64,000 nucleotides of DNA from a bacterium (GTDB taxonomy: Bacteria > Bacillota > Bacilli > Lactobacillales > Streptococcaceae), in assembly GCA_905221195.1 (NCBI GenBank), contig CAJNCF010000001.1, forward strand, positions 124,001-188,000. The letters run 5' to 3'. Under the pieces are notes generated by a model that made no database searches, was not told where the DNA came from, and saw nothing but the letters and a program-made list of their open reading frames with translations. A program made the translations under genes and the position numbers. Below are positions 1-8,089 of this stretch, piece by piece. Every line of letters begins with the position of its first letter. Within the stretch, counting starts at the first letter, position 1.

Positions 1-679
1 GTTTACAGAGTTCAATCGTCTCAAGAGCTTCTTGAATGGCTTCGTTATATTTTTCCTTTGACACTAGGTAGTGAGCGTAGTTGTAACGAACTCTGATGTA
101 GCCAAATAAAAACTCTTGATACTCAAAATTTTTTGTCTGATATAACTCCATCAAATGAGAGTAGTTTGCCTCATATTCTTGTTCACGACCCACTAAGGAA
201 TAGAAATTAGATAGAGTATTCAACGCCTTTAAATAAATCAGAGTATTTGAAGAGACTTTTAATAATATATTTTCCAATGAAGAAATAGCCTCACACTTAC
301 TGTCATATTGATAGAAGTCAATAATAGCTTTAATCCATTCAAGGTAAGTTCGGTCTTCTAGTGTTAGAAAAGTACTTCGTTCAATCTCTATTCTATAAAT
401 ATATTCCAAATCGTCATAATTTCTATCATCTAATAGGCGAGCAGATAATTGCTTGAAATTAGAGAGGTTAGATTTAATTTCAATTTGTTCATTGAAAAAG
501 TAATCCAAAGGGACTTCAAGTCGTTGAGAGAGTTTGAATAACAAGTCTGCGGAGGGAATAAAATGACCTCTTTCAATTTTACTAATCTGACTTTGTTCAC
601 AAATTCCTTCTGCAAGAGTTTGTTGGGAGAGACCTAACTCTTTTCTTTTCAATCTGAATTTCTCTGCGAGTGTATTCAT
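1..679 (-). CDS. tprA: TprA/PlcR-like peptide-responsive regulator (partial)
   Basis: The C-terminal end runs off the left edge of the window. The visible 226 residues begin MNTLAEKFRLKRKELGLSQQ, an N-terminal XRE helix-turn-helix (about residues 5-60, ending LDYFFNEQ). A helical TPR-like region follows and ends near YNEAIQEALETIELCK, closely resembling PlcR architecture. Such RRNPP proteins bind imported short peptides in the TPR domain. The start is the ATG at 679, with GGAAGGAT upstream. A divergent phrA-like gene with a GLDVGKAD ending lies next door, which is the pneumococcal TprA/PhrA arrangement. TprA is known to repress phrA and an adjacent lantibiotic cluster. The orthology to TprA rather than TprA2 is inferred. 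Confidence 0.75.
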   Translation of the reverse strand, partial: MNTLAEKFRLKRKELGLSQQTLAEGICEQSQISKIERGHFIPSADLLFKLSQRLEVPLDYFFNEQIEIKSNLSNFKQLSARLLDDRNYDDLEYIYRIEIERSTFLTLEDRTYLEWIKAIIDFYQYDSKCEAISSLENILLKVSSNTLIYLKALNTLSNFYSLVGREQEYEANYSHLMELYQTKNFEYQEFLFGYIRVRYNYAHYLVSKEKYNEAIQEALETIELCK

Positions 680-713
680 TAAAGATAACAATCCTTCCTA
701 TTTGCTTAATTTC

Positions 714-743
714 ATTATAAAATTTTTAGTTCAAAATAGCAAG
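714..743 (-). promoter_or_regulatory. Candidate tprA promoter
   Basis: On the minus strand TTGCTA (738-743) and TATAAT (714-719) are 18 bases apart, followed by the tprA start at 679. A copy of AGTTCAAAATA (729-739) lies in the spacer and recurs at 787-797, so autoregulation is possible. Confidence 0.45.
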
Positions 744-788
744 TTAAAGGAATAAAAAATTCTTCACGGAAATAATAAGAAAAAAAAG

Positions 789-837
789 TTCAAAATACAA
801 TAAAAAGTTTGAATAAATAAAATATATATGTTAAAAT
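789..837 (+). promoter_or_regulatory. phrA promoter with palindromic operator
   Basis: TTGAAT (809-814), a 17-base spacer and TAAAAT (832-837) form a good sigma-A promoter for the phrA-like gene. A dyad TTCAAA-N13-TTTGAA (789-813) overlaps the -35. This is where a repressor such as TprA would be expected to bind. The site sequence is seen; its ligand is inferred. Confidence 0.5.
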
Positions 838-865
838 AAAAATAAGGAGACAGAAAGGGGTTTCA

Positions 866-1040
866 GTGCAAGAGAAAAAAACGTGGAATTCAAAAATTAG
901 CTATATTAGCATTACTAGGGGTTTTTACGTTTAGTAATACAATTCCTTACCAACAGTTTATTCAGAAGAATAAACAATTGGAGATTCGAGTGCAATCACA
1001 AAAGAAGTCCAAAGGTCTTGATGTTGGGAAGGCTGATTGA
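866..1040 (+). pseudogene. phrA: phrA-like pheromone precursor, frameshifted in an A tract
   Basis: An open frame ending at TGA 1038-1040 encodes a basic start (KRGIQKL), a hydrophobic stretch (AILALLGVFTF), a charged middle and the C-terminus KSKGLDVGKAD. The active pneumococcal PhrA pheromone ends LDVGKAD as I recall, so this is its homologue. There is no in-frame ATG, GTG or TTG after the upstream stop at 843. A GTG at 866 with AAAGGGG before it would read in frame only if the A7 run (875-881) were A6. The gene is therefore off by one base: inactive, phase variable, or a sequencing error. It lies divergent from tprA and ahead of the bacteriocin genes. Confidence 0.7.
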
Positions 1041-1347
1041 TTTCGTATTACTTTAAAATTCGACTATTTAGAGAAAGGTATTCTGATGAGAGCTTGTAAC
1101 AATACCAGATAGATATAAGAATGGAGATGTTTGATAAAATGCTTTCATAGCTAACCAACTGTTGAAAATTATGAGTTACAAAATCTAAAGTATTGAAGAT
1201 TGGTTTATAAAATTAGGTCTCTGTCTGTAGAAAGGAACGTGCAGTTAGAAAGGAGGAAAAAATAGGATACCATAATTCAGACTGAGATTTCTAATTAAAA
1301 ATTGAAGAAGATTCTTTTATCAATAATTTAGTAAGCTTGTTAGTTTA
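1041..1347 (+). other. Decayed intergenic stretch after phrA
   Basis: No intact gene. The DNA is AT-rich with short open stretches in shifting frames, for example VTIPDRYKNGDV near 1097. A strong ribosome site AAAGGAGG (about 1250-1258) is followed by ATA instead of ATG, and its frame stops after a few codons. This fits a dead precursor peptide gene between phrA and its transport genes, but I could not identify the peptide. Confidence 0.4.
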
Positions 1348-1381
1348 TAGAGGGCAGGGGTATTTCTGTCCTCTATTTTAG
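1348..1381 (+). terminator. Hairpin ahead of bacteriocin membrane gene
   Basis: TAGAGGGCAG (1348-1357) pairs with CTGTCCTCTA (1366-1375), one G-T pair, followed by TTTTAG. It lies 16 bases before the next start codon. It may end the peptide-gene transcript or act as a partial attenuator limiting transport gene expression. Confidence 0.5.
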
Positions 1382-1396
1382 AATAAGGAATGCACT

Positions 1397-3412
1397 ATGA
1401 AAAAATTATTTATACTCATATCCAACCTGCTTGCTAGTTTGTTCTTTGTTTGGGTATTTACCATTTGGACTGATACATATGTCTCCTATTATTACCCCAA
1501 CGTTGTTGTACGTGATTCTTCCCCTGAAACAACTTTTCAGCATGTTGCTACACGCTTGGAAAAACTAGCAGAAGAAACGGATAGTTTTATTGCGATTCAA
1601 CACCAGGATCCTAACTCAGAAGGTACTCCAGTATTTTCTTATACGACCTTTGGGAACGGAAAGTTGCCTGATGGGCTACAGGAAAAAAATCTAGAAGATG
1701 CTCAAAGTAGTAGTGTTGAAACAAACTATTTTGTATTCGATGGAAACCTAGATATTCACTTGCTAAGGGAGGAGCTAAGTCAACTTGGCTTGACTAACAT
1801 GCACCTGATAATTCCATCCAAACTATCTACGTTAATGGCTATCTTTAGTAACGGATTTCAGTTAATCAGTCTATTGATTTTCATCTTAACCTTTGGAGCA
1901 CTGACTTTAATTAGTCAAATTAGCCAATTACGGTCGTCGGGCATTCGCCTCATTTCAGGAGAGAAACGGTGGTCCATTTTCCTTAGACCAGTTGGTGAGG
2001 ATTTGAAAGGGATAGCTGTTGGTTTCAGTTTAGCTGGCGTACTCGCCATTCTTATGCAAAAAATTCTGTCGCTTCCAACGCAATCCCTAATGACCATAGG
2101 AGCAGGCTTGCTCTGTTATAATCTCATCTTGTTGTCGATCTCCCTGTTTTTCGCTCAACTCTTCGCAGTTGGGATAAAAAAGATACACCTGATGCAGATT
2201 ATAAAAGGGCAAGTGCCTGTCAGAGGAATCATTAGTTTGATTTTAATCGGTCAACTATTAGCGATTATTATTGTAACGCTGGGAATAGGGAGTAGCTTAA
2301 AGTATACCCAAGCCTGGCAACAGCATCGGATTGGACAAGAGGCTTGGAACCAGGAAAGGCAACTGATTACCCTATCAATCAGCCGTGAAGGAACGAGTCC
2401 TGGTTTTGATGAACAAGCTCAAAGGAAATTCAGAACTTGGTATCAATTGATGGATCTGGCTGTTTCAGAACAAAAGGCTTTCTTATCTAGACACCAGTTA
2501 ATTGACCGTACTTTGCAAAATGGCATGGCTTCCTCCAAAAACTTGATAACCTCTACAGAATGGCACGATTACAGCCCGAATGGCAATGTCCTTATCGTCA
2601 CACCGCAATACTTGGAGCGTCAAAACATTCCTGTAGATACAACTATTGAGCAAAAGATGAATCACCTTGATGTAGGGGAGTTTGTCTTATTGCTGCCTGA
2701 ACACCTCCGTTCAGAGGAAGAACATTATAAATCTGTTTTTGAAGACGACTTAACCAGTCGCATGTCTAGTCGAGATGAACGACAGCAAATGACTGCTACG
2801 GTAGGTTATTTAGAATCAGGTCAGGATCGTTTTGTGTATAATACGACCCCTATTTCTTACCAGCAGTTTTTGAAAGATCCAATCATCATTGTTATAACAC
2901 CCCAATCAACTGGTCCACAGTCCGTTTTGTTTTGGGTAGACGCAGTACAGAACTACGTTCTCTTTAATCAATTGTCTGATGCCCAGGAGCTTATCCAGAG
3001 ACAAGGCATTGAAAATTGGGTCTCAGAAATGCAAACAGGTTACCACAACTACATCACATTATTGGATAATATCCAGAGGGAACGTTGGGTAATGCTAGCA
3101 GGAGCTGTGCTTGGGATTGCAACTTCAATCTTGTTGTTTAACACTATGAATAGGCTCTACTTTGAAGAATTTAGACGTGCCATTTTTATCAAACGCATTG
3201 CAGGTCTCAGGTTCTTAGAAATCCATCGCACTTATCTCTTTGCTCAACTGGGTGTGTTTTTACTGGGATTTGTTGCGAGTGTATTTCTTATGGTAGAGAT
3301 AGTAGTTGCTTTCTTAGTCTCGTTACTCTTTACTGGTCTATCTCTTTTACAGTTACATGTCCAAATGCAGAAAGAAAACAAGATGTCCATGCTTGTTTTG
3401 AAGGAAGGTTAA
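1397..3412 (+). CDS. Bacteriocin-associated integral membrane protein
   Basis: 671 residues. There is an N-terminal membrane segment (about 7-25), a large extracytoplasmic part, a block of hydrophobic segments around residues 150-300, and more hydrophobic segments after about residue 580. This matches the DUF1430 / bact_immun_7tm family, found with lactococcin-972-type bacteriocins and presumed to work in immunity or export with an ABC ATPase. The start ATG follows AAGGAA. The ATPase gene begins two bases after the stop codon, so the two are one unit. Function is assigned from family and context; the bacteriocin itself is not intact here. Confidence 0.7.
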   Translation: MKKLFILISNLLASLFFVWVFTIWTDTYVSYYYPNVVVRDSSPETTFQHVATRLEKLAEETDSFIAIQHQDPNSEGTPVFSYTTFGNGKLPDGLQEKNLEDAQSSSVETNYFVFDGNLDIHLLREELSQLGLTNMHLIIPSKLSTLMAIFSNGFQLISLLIFILTFGALTLISQISQLRSSGIRLISGEKRWSIFLRPVGEDLKGIAVGFSLAGVLAILMQKILSLPTQSLMTIGAGLLCYNLILLSISLFFAQLFAVGIKKIHLMQIIKGQVPVRGIISLILIGQLLAIIIVTLGIGSSLKYTQAWQQHRIGQEAWNQERQLITLSISREGTSPGFDEQAQRKFRTWYQLMDLAVSEQKAFLSRHQLIDRTLQNGMASSKNLITSTEWHDYSPNGNVLIVTPQYLERQNIPVDTTIEQKMNHLDVGEFVLLLPEHLRSEEEHYKSVFEDDLTSRMSSRDERQQMTATVGYLESGQDRFVYNTTPISYQQFLKDPIIIVITPQSTGPQSVLFWVDAVQNYVLFNQLSDAQELIQRQGIENWVSEMQTGYHNYITLLDNIQRERWVMLAGAVLGIATSILLFNTMNRLYFEEFRRAIFIKRIAGLRFLEIHRTYLFAQLGVFLLGFVASVFLMVEIVVAFLVSLLFTGLSLLQLHVQMQKENKMSMLVLKEG

Positions 3413-3413
3413 T

Positions 3414-4046
3414 ATGATTGAACTTAAACAGGTGAGTAAATCTTTTGGAGAACGAGAGTTATTTTCGAATCTTTCAATGACATTTGAGGCTGGAAAAGTC
3501 TATGCCTTAATTGGTTCAAGTGGTAGCGGAAAAACAACCTTGATGAACATGATTGGGAAATTAGAATCTTATGATGGGACGATTTTTTACCGAGGTAAAG
3601 ACTTGGCCAATTATAAATCGAGTGATTTTTTCCGTCACGAATTGGGCTACCTCTTCCAGAACTTTGGCTTAATTGAAAACCAAAGTATTGAAGAAAACCT
3701 TAAGCTAGGTCTCATTGGTCAAAAGTTGAGTCGGTCGGAACAGCGGTTGAGGCAAAAGCAGGCTTTAGAACAGGTCGGCCTGGCTTATCTTGACCTAGAT
3801 AAGCGCATCTTTGAGTTATCGGGCGGAGAATCGCAACGGGTTGCCTTGGCAAAAGTTATCTTAAAGAATCCACCCCTTATTCTGGCAGATGAGCCAACAG
3901 CTTCAATAGACCCAGCAACCTCTCAGTTGATTATGGAGATTTTGCTATCTCTTCGAGATGATAATAGGCTAATCATTATCGCAACACATAATCCGGCAAT
4001 TTGGGAGATGGCTGATGAAGTGTTCACGATGGATCGTCTGAAATAA
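3414..4046 (+). CDS. Bacteriocin ABC transporter ATP-binding protein
   Basis: 210 residues with Walker A GSSGSGKT near residue 36, signature LSGGE, Walker B LILADEP and the switch histidine in ATHNP. It resembles the small ATPases of MacB/LolD type and the lactococcin-972 export group. It is translationally linked to the preceding membrane protein, which would be its permease. The likely role is export of, or self-protection from, a bacteriocin under control of the TprA/PhrA locus upstream. The substrate cannot be read from the sequence. Confidence 0.75.
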   Translation: MIELKQVSKSFGERELFSNLSMTFEAGKVYALIGSSGSGKTTLMNMIGKLESYDGTIFYRGKDLANYKSSDFFRHELGYLFQNFGLIENQSIEENLKLGLIGQKLSRSEQRLRQKQALEQVGLAYLDLDKRIFELSGGESQRVALAKVILKNPPLILADEPTASIDPATSQLIMEILLSLRDDNRLIIIATHNPAIWEMADEVFTMDRLK

Positions 4047-4186
4047 AAATCCTTGTTTTTAATTCCACGATAAGTTACTGAAATATTATCATGAATCAAT
4101 AATTGGAGTTAATTTAGAATTGTACTTTATTAATATTGAGGTAACTTTTTCTTGATAAAGGAAGAAATAGTGGAGAGGAAGTTAGA

Positions 4187-4454
4187 ATGAAAAAATTCGA
4201 CAATTATATTATTGAGAAGCTTTGCGATTCTAATTCAGATAAACTGCAAAAAATCTTAATAATTGAAAGTTTGGTAGATGATATTTTGCAATTTTCTCTC
4301 AGAATCAATAATAGTGTAGGAGAGATTTTCCTCCTACAACTGTTTCAAAAGAAATATTTACCCATTGGGAGAAGATGTTGCAGTGGATAATGTGTTACTC
4401 ACTGAAAAATATAATTTTCAACTAAAAGATTTTGAAGGATTCATTTCAAAATAA
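4187..4454 (+). pseudogene. Small hypothetical gene, probably frameshifted
   Basis: An ATG with GAGAGGAAG ahead of it opens a frame starting MKKFDNYIIEKLCDSNSDK that stops at 4390 after 67 residues. A second frame carries on from about 4345 (FKRNIYPLGEDVAVDN to DFEGFISK) and stops at 4454. The good coding character of both parts suggests one gene of about 85-90 residues with a frameshift near 4320-4350. I do not recognise the family. It follows the bacteriocin ABC genes, so an immunity or accessory role is possible but unsupported. Confidence 0.35.
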
Positions 4455-4473
4455 ATAATAATTAAAGAATAAG

Positions 4474-4528
4474 AAAAATCCTCCGTTTCAAAGAGCAGGG
4501 TGAACTCTTTGTGACAGAGGATTTTTTT
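4474..4528. terminator. Bidirectional terminator downstream of tpx
   Basis: AAAAATCCTC (4474-4483) pairs with GAGGATTTTT (4517-4526). An inner stem CAAAGAG/CTCTTTG adds to it. It serves tpx on the minus strand and probably the bacteriocin region on the plus strand. Confidence 0.75.
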
Positions 4529-5020
4529 CTATAGGGCTTTAGCTGCTGCAATTGCGGCTTCGAAGTTTGGTTCTGAGTTGATATTGTCCACGTATTCAAC
4601 GTAGCGAATAGTGTTGTCGGTATCGAGGACAAAGACTGCGCGTGCCAATAGGTGCCATTCATTGATTAAGAGGGCATAATCACGTCCAAAGGAATGGTCG
4701 AAATAGTCTGAGAGCATGATGGCATTTTCAATGCCTTCAGCACCGCACCAACGTTTTTGGGCAAAAGGTAGGTCCATGGAAACAGTCAATACGACCGTGT
4801 TGTCCAGTCCAGCCAGTTCTTCATTAAAGCGACGCGTTTGAGTTGAGCAGATACCTGTATCGATAGAAGGCACGACACTTAAGACTTTTTTCTTGCCATC
4901 AAAATCAGCCAGAGATTTTTTAGAAAGGTCTGTTGTAGTGAGAGAAAAATCAAGTGCCTTGTCGCCGACTTGTAGTTGTTTACCTGTAAAGCTCACAGGA
5001 TTTCCGAGGAAAGTTACCAT
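4529..5020 (-). CDS. tpx: Thiol peroxidase Tpx (PsaD)
   Basis: 163 residues counted from [13 protein letters not shown], with TTGGAG upstream; the longer open frame to 5113 lacks support. It is a 2-Cys peroxiredoxin: peroxidatic Cys58 sits in [12 protein letters not shown], and Cys92 (KRWCGAEG) is the likely partner. It reduces hydrogen peroxide and alkyl peroxides using thioredoxin. In pneumococcus it follows psaBCA and is called psaD, linking manganese uptake to peroxide defence. A terminator-like hairpin and a folded repeat lie between psaA and tpx, so some transcription is probably separate. Confidence 0.93.
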   Translation of the reverse strand: MVTFLGNPVSFTGKQLQVGDKALDFSLTTTDLSKKSLADFDGKKKVLSVVPSIDTGICSTQTRRFNEELAGLDNTVVLTVSMDLPFAQKRWCGAEGIENAIMLSDYFDHSFGRDYALLINEWHLLARAVFVLDTDNTIRYVEYVDNINSEPNFEAAIAAAKAL

Positions 5021-5101
5021 AAGATACTCCAATCTTTTTTCTTCCATTTTAGCTAAAACAGTTAGAATTTTCCAATGATTTGACTGGAAATGTGGGCATA
5101 G

Positions 5102-5136
5102 AAAAAACGCCAATTCGGAAAAGAATGACGTTTTTC
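5102..5136 (-). terminator. Terminator-like hairpin between psaA and tpx
   Basis: Read on the minus strand, GAAAAACG and CGTTTTTTC pair around an inner ATTC/GAAT stem, ending in a T run. It would reduce read-through from psaA into tpx. Confidence 0.5.
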
Positions 5137-5153
5137 AGATTTTTTATCTATTT

Positions 5154-5292
5154 GATATTTCTCGAAGGTAGTGCGGACGGGAGCAACTTCCTTCGGAATT
5201 TCATCCCTAATTTTTGAGCCTTAGGTCTCAAAAATTCCGTCCTAGATAAGATCAAAGTTCTTATCTAGGATACCACTACAGTGAGAAATATC
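5154..5292. repeat. Folded inverted-repeat element between tpx and psaA
   Basis: Outer arms GATATTTCTC..GTAGTG (5154-5173) and CACTAC..GAGAAATATC (5274-5292) are complementary. Inside are two domains: GGACGG/CCGTCC enclosing AATTTTTGAG/CTCAAAAATT, and a 12-bp hairpin TCCTAGATAAGA/TCTTATCTAGGA. The whole could fold as a three-way junction. It looks like a small non-coding mobile repeat. It is not BOX by sequence; RUP or SPRITE membership could not be tested. Confidence 0.55.
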
Positions 5293-5380
5293 TGGTAAAA
5301 ACTCACTTCGTTCGTACTGATTTAAGAAATCTTTATTCTTATAAACGCTTTTTGAGCTAGAGATAGAACTAATATCTAGA

Positions 5381-6310
5381 TTATTTTGCCAATCCTTCAG
5401 CAATCTTATCAAGGTTGTATTTCATCATGTTGTAGTAGCTGTCGCCTTCTTTACCTTGTTCTGCGATAGAGTCAGTAAAGATTTGTGCGTAGATTGGGAT
5501 GTTTGTGTCTTGAGAAACAGTTTTCATCGGACGGTCATCCACGCTTGATTCTACAAAGAGGGAAGGAGTTTTTGTTTGGCGAAGTTTTTCAACCAAGGTC
5601 TTGATTTGGTCAGGTGTTCCTTCTTCTTCAGTGTTGATTTCCCAGATGTAGGCACTTGGGACACCATAGGCTTTAGAGAAGTATTTGAAGCATCCTTCGC
5701 TGGTTACGATGAGTTTTTTCTCAGCAGGAATATTGTCGAATTTAGCTTTAGCTTCCTTATCAAGCTTATCTAGCTTTTCAGTATATTCTTTGAGATTTTT
5801 TTCGTAGAATTCCTTGTTGCTAGGGTCTTTAGTGCTCAATTGTTTTGCGATATTTTTAGCAAAGATCATACCGTTTTCAAGGTTGAGCCAAGCGTGTGGG
5901 TCTTCTTTGCCTTTTTCGTTTTGGCCTTCAAGGTAGATAACATCAACGCCTTCGCTGACTGCAAAGTAGTCTTTGTTTTCAGTTTTCTTGGCATTTTCTA
6001 CCAATTTTGTAAACCAAGCATTGCCACCTGTTTCAAGGTTGATCCCGTTATAGAAAATCAAATCAGCTTGAGAAGTTTTCTTAACGTCTTCAGGAAGTGG
6101 TTCGTATTCGTGTGGGTCTTGACCAACAGGAACGATACTGTGAAGATCAATCTTGTCACCAGCAATATTTTTAGTAATATCAGCGATGATTGAGTTTGTA
6201 GCAACAACTTTTAGTTTTTGACCAGAAGCTGCATCTTTTTTTCCGCTAGCACATGCTACAAGAGCAATGACGGAAAGAAAGAGAACGAGTAATGTACCTA
6301 ATTTTTTCAT
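5381..6310 (-). CDS. psaA: Manganese-binding lipoprotein PsaA
   Basis: 309 residues from MKKLGTLL, preceded by GGAGG at a normal distance; the four-residue upstream extension is unlikely. A lipoprotein signal ends LVAC (Cys20). This is a cluster A-I zinc/manganese-binding protein. Its metal ligands by family are His67 (DPHEYE), the His of EDPHAW, the Glu of TSEG and the Asp of FTDS, all present. It delivers Mn(II) to PsaBC and is also known as an adhesin. It is the last gene of the psaBCA operon, which is controlled by PsaR. Several residues in the signal region differ from the pneumococcal protein I recall. Confidence 0.97.
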   Translation of the reverse strand: MKKLGTLLVLFLSVIALVACASGKKDAASGQKLKVVATNSIIADITKNIAGDKIDLHSIVPVGQDPHEYEPLPEDVKKTSQADLIFYNGINLETGGNAWFTKLVENAKKTENKDYFAVSEGVDVIYLEGQNEKGKEDPHAWLNLENGMIFAKNIAKQLSTKDPSNKEFYEKNLKEYTEKLDKLDKEAKAKFDNIPAEKKLIVTSEGCFKYFSKAYGVPSAYIWEINTEEEGTPDQIKTLVEKLRQTKTPSLFVESSVDDRPMKTVSQDTNIPIYAQIFTDSIAEQGKEGDSYYNMMKYNLDKIAEGLAK

Positions 6311-6341
6311 TAGATCCTCCAATTTATTGGGGTTTTGCCCC

Positions 6342-7190
6342 TTATTTTAACAAATGTTTATTTTTCAGTTTCAAATATCGTTGTTTTGGAGCGATAAAGA
6401 AGCTAATGAGAAAGAAACTAGCGGCTGTAAGCACGATACTAGAACCTGCCGCAACGTTAAAGCTATAGCCGATAAAGAGTCCCAAAACTGAAGCTGTCGC
6501 TCCAAAGGTTGAGGAAAGGAAAATCATGCTTTTTAGGCTATTAGCATACAGATAAGCAGTTGCCGCTGGGGTAATCAGCATGGCTACAATCAGGATAGTT
6601 CCGACACTTTGCATGGCTGTCACAGACACGAGAGTCAGGAGTACCATGAGAAGGTAGTGATAGAAATTGACAGGCATTCCCATGGCTTTAGCCAAGAGTT
6701 CATCAAAGGAAGTTATCAAGAGTTGCTTGAAGAAAATCCAGATCAACAAGAGAATGGCTGCCCCCACACCCATAGTAATAAACATATCCGTATCTTGGAC
6801 GGCCAGGATATTACCAAAAAGGATATGGAAAAGGTCAGTTGAACTTTTAGCGACACTAATCAAGATGATACCGAGGGCTAAGAAAGAAGAAAAGGTAATG
6901 CCGATGGCGGTATCGCTTTTGATAATCGAGTTCCCCTTGATGTAGGTTATGATGATGGCAGCTAGTAGTCCAAAGACAATGGCTCCGATAAAGAAGTCAA
7001 CGCCCAAGATGAAGGAGAGGGCTACACCTGGCAAGACAGCATGTGAAATGGCATCTCCCATGAGTGACATCCCGCGTAGAATGATGAAACATCCCACAGC
7101 TCCAGCTACGACCCCGACGACAATAGCTGTTATCAAGGCATTTTGTAGGAAATGGAATTTTTGCAATCCATCAATAAATTCTGCAATCAT
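6342..7190 (-). CDS. psaC: Manganese ABC transporter permease PsaC
   Basis: 282 residues, with many hydrophobic segments throughout, typical of the ABC-3 (ZnuB/MntB) permease family. It contains the conserved early motif [14 protein letters not shown], which contacts the ATPase. Its start overlaps the end of psaB by four bases, so the two are translationally coupled. It forms the membrane channel for Mn(II) delivered by PsaA. Confidence 0.96.
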   Translation of the reverse strand: MIAEFIDGLQKFHFLQNALITAIVVGVVAGAVGCFIILRGMSLMGDAISHAVLPGVALSFILGVDFFIGAIVFGLLAAIIITYIKGNSIIKSDTAIGITFSSFLALGIILISVAKSSTDLFHILFGNILAVQDTDMFITMGVGAAILLLIWIFFKQLLITSFDELLAKAMGMPVNFYHYLLMVLLTLVSVTAMQSVGTILIVAMLITPAATAYLYANSLKSMIFLSSTFGATASVLGLFIGYSFNVAAGSSIVLTAASFFLISFFIAPKQRYLKLKNKHLLK

Positions 7191-7909
7191 AGGTCACCTC
7201 CATTGAAAAAGAGTCGATTACCGTAAGCTTCTTTGAGATTGGCTTCGGTAAAGGTTTCTTTGGTCGGACCAAAGGCGATCACTTCTCGATTGACAAGTAA
7301 GACTTGATCGAAGTAGTGGGGAACCTTGCTGAGGTCGTGGTGGACGATGAGAACCGTCTTACCAGCTTTTTTTAGATCTCTCAGCGTATTCATGATGATT
7401 TCCTCACTGACAGAGTCAATCCCAACAAAGGGTTCATCCAAGAGGATATAGTCGGCTTCCTGAACCAAACATCTGGCAATCAAAACCCGCTGAAATTGAC
7501 CTCCAGATAGTTGACTGATTTGCCGTTCAGCGTAGTCAGCTAGGCCGACGATTTCAAGGGCTTCCTCTACTTTTTTCCAATGTTTAGCTTTTAAACTGTG
7601 AAAGAGAGGAATAGAGGGAAATAGTCCTAGTGAGACGCATTCCTTGACCTTGATGGGAAAGTTGTAGTCGATATTGATTTTTTGTTCGACATAGGCAATT
7701 CGATGTAAGGATTTTTTAACTTCCTTGTCATCGAGAAATGCCTGACCTTGATGAGGGATAATTCCCAGCATACCTTTTAATAATGTTGATTTTCCAGCAC
7801 CGTTTGGACCAATGATTCCGGTAATTGTTGGTCCTTGGAGCACTAGTGAAATATCCTTAAGTGCCAACGTTTCTTTGTAGGAGACACTGAGGTTTTCGAT
7901 ACGTATCAT
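7187..7909 (-). CDS. psaB: Manganese ABC transporter ATPase PsaB
   Basis: 240 residues with Walker [10 protein letters not shown] (about residues 36-44), signature LSGGQFQR, Walker B YILLDEPF and the switch histidine in VHHD. First gene of psaBCA, driven by the promoter at 7934-7962 overlapped by the PsaR palindrome. It powers manganese import through PsaC. Confidence 0.96.
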   Translation of the reverse strand: MIRIENLSVSYKETLALKDISLVLQGPTITGIIGPNGAGKSTLLKGMLGIIPHQGQAFLDDKEVKKSLHRIAYVEQKINIDYNFPIKVKECVSLGLFPSIPLFHSLKAKHWKKVEEALEIVGLADYAERQISQLSGGQFQRVLIARCLVQEADYILLDEPFVGIDSVSEEIIMNTLRDLKKAGKTVLIVHHDLSKVPHYFDQVLLVNREVIAFGPTKETFTEANLKEAYGNRLFFNGGDL

Positions 7910-7933
7910 AAACTTGTATTCCTCCTGACTCTT

Positions 7934-7970
7934 AATATACCTTAAAAAAAAAATTAAGTCAAGTTAATTT
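7934..7970 (-). promoter_or_regulatory. psaBCA promoter with PsaR/SloR box
   Basis: On the minus strand TTGACT (7957-7962) and TATATT (7934-7939) are exactly 17 bases apart. The palindrome AAATTAAGTCAAGTTAATTT (7951-7970) covers the -35. It matches the recognition sequence known for SloR/PsaR at manganese transporter promoters. Manganese-bound PsaR, encoded at 17228-17878, should block polymerase here. Confidence 0.88.
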
Positions 7971-8089
7971 TTCAAAAAATTAAAATATTAACAGTAAAAT
8001 ATTTAAGTTTCTTTAATCTTGTATTTTAATTGCATTCCCAGGTAATTTTTGTTAAGCTAAAAACAAGTACAAATGAAAGCGAGAACAAG

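Noticed and set aside
7985..8025. CiaR-type direct repeat TTTAAG near pepO
   Set aside because: The second half is TTTAAT and the spacing is four, not five, so it does not meet the known site.
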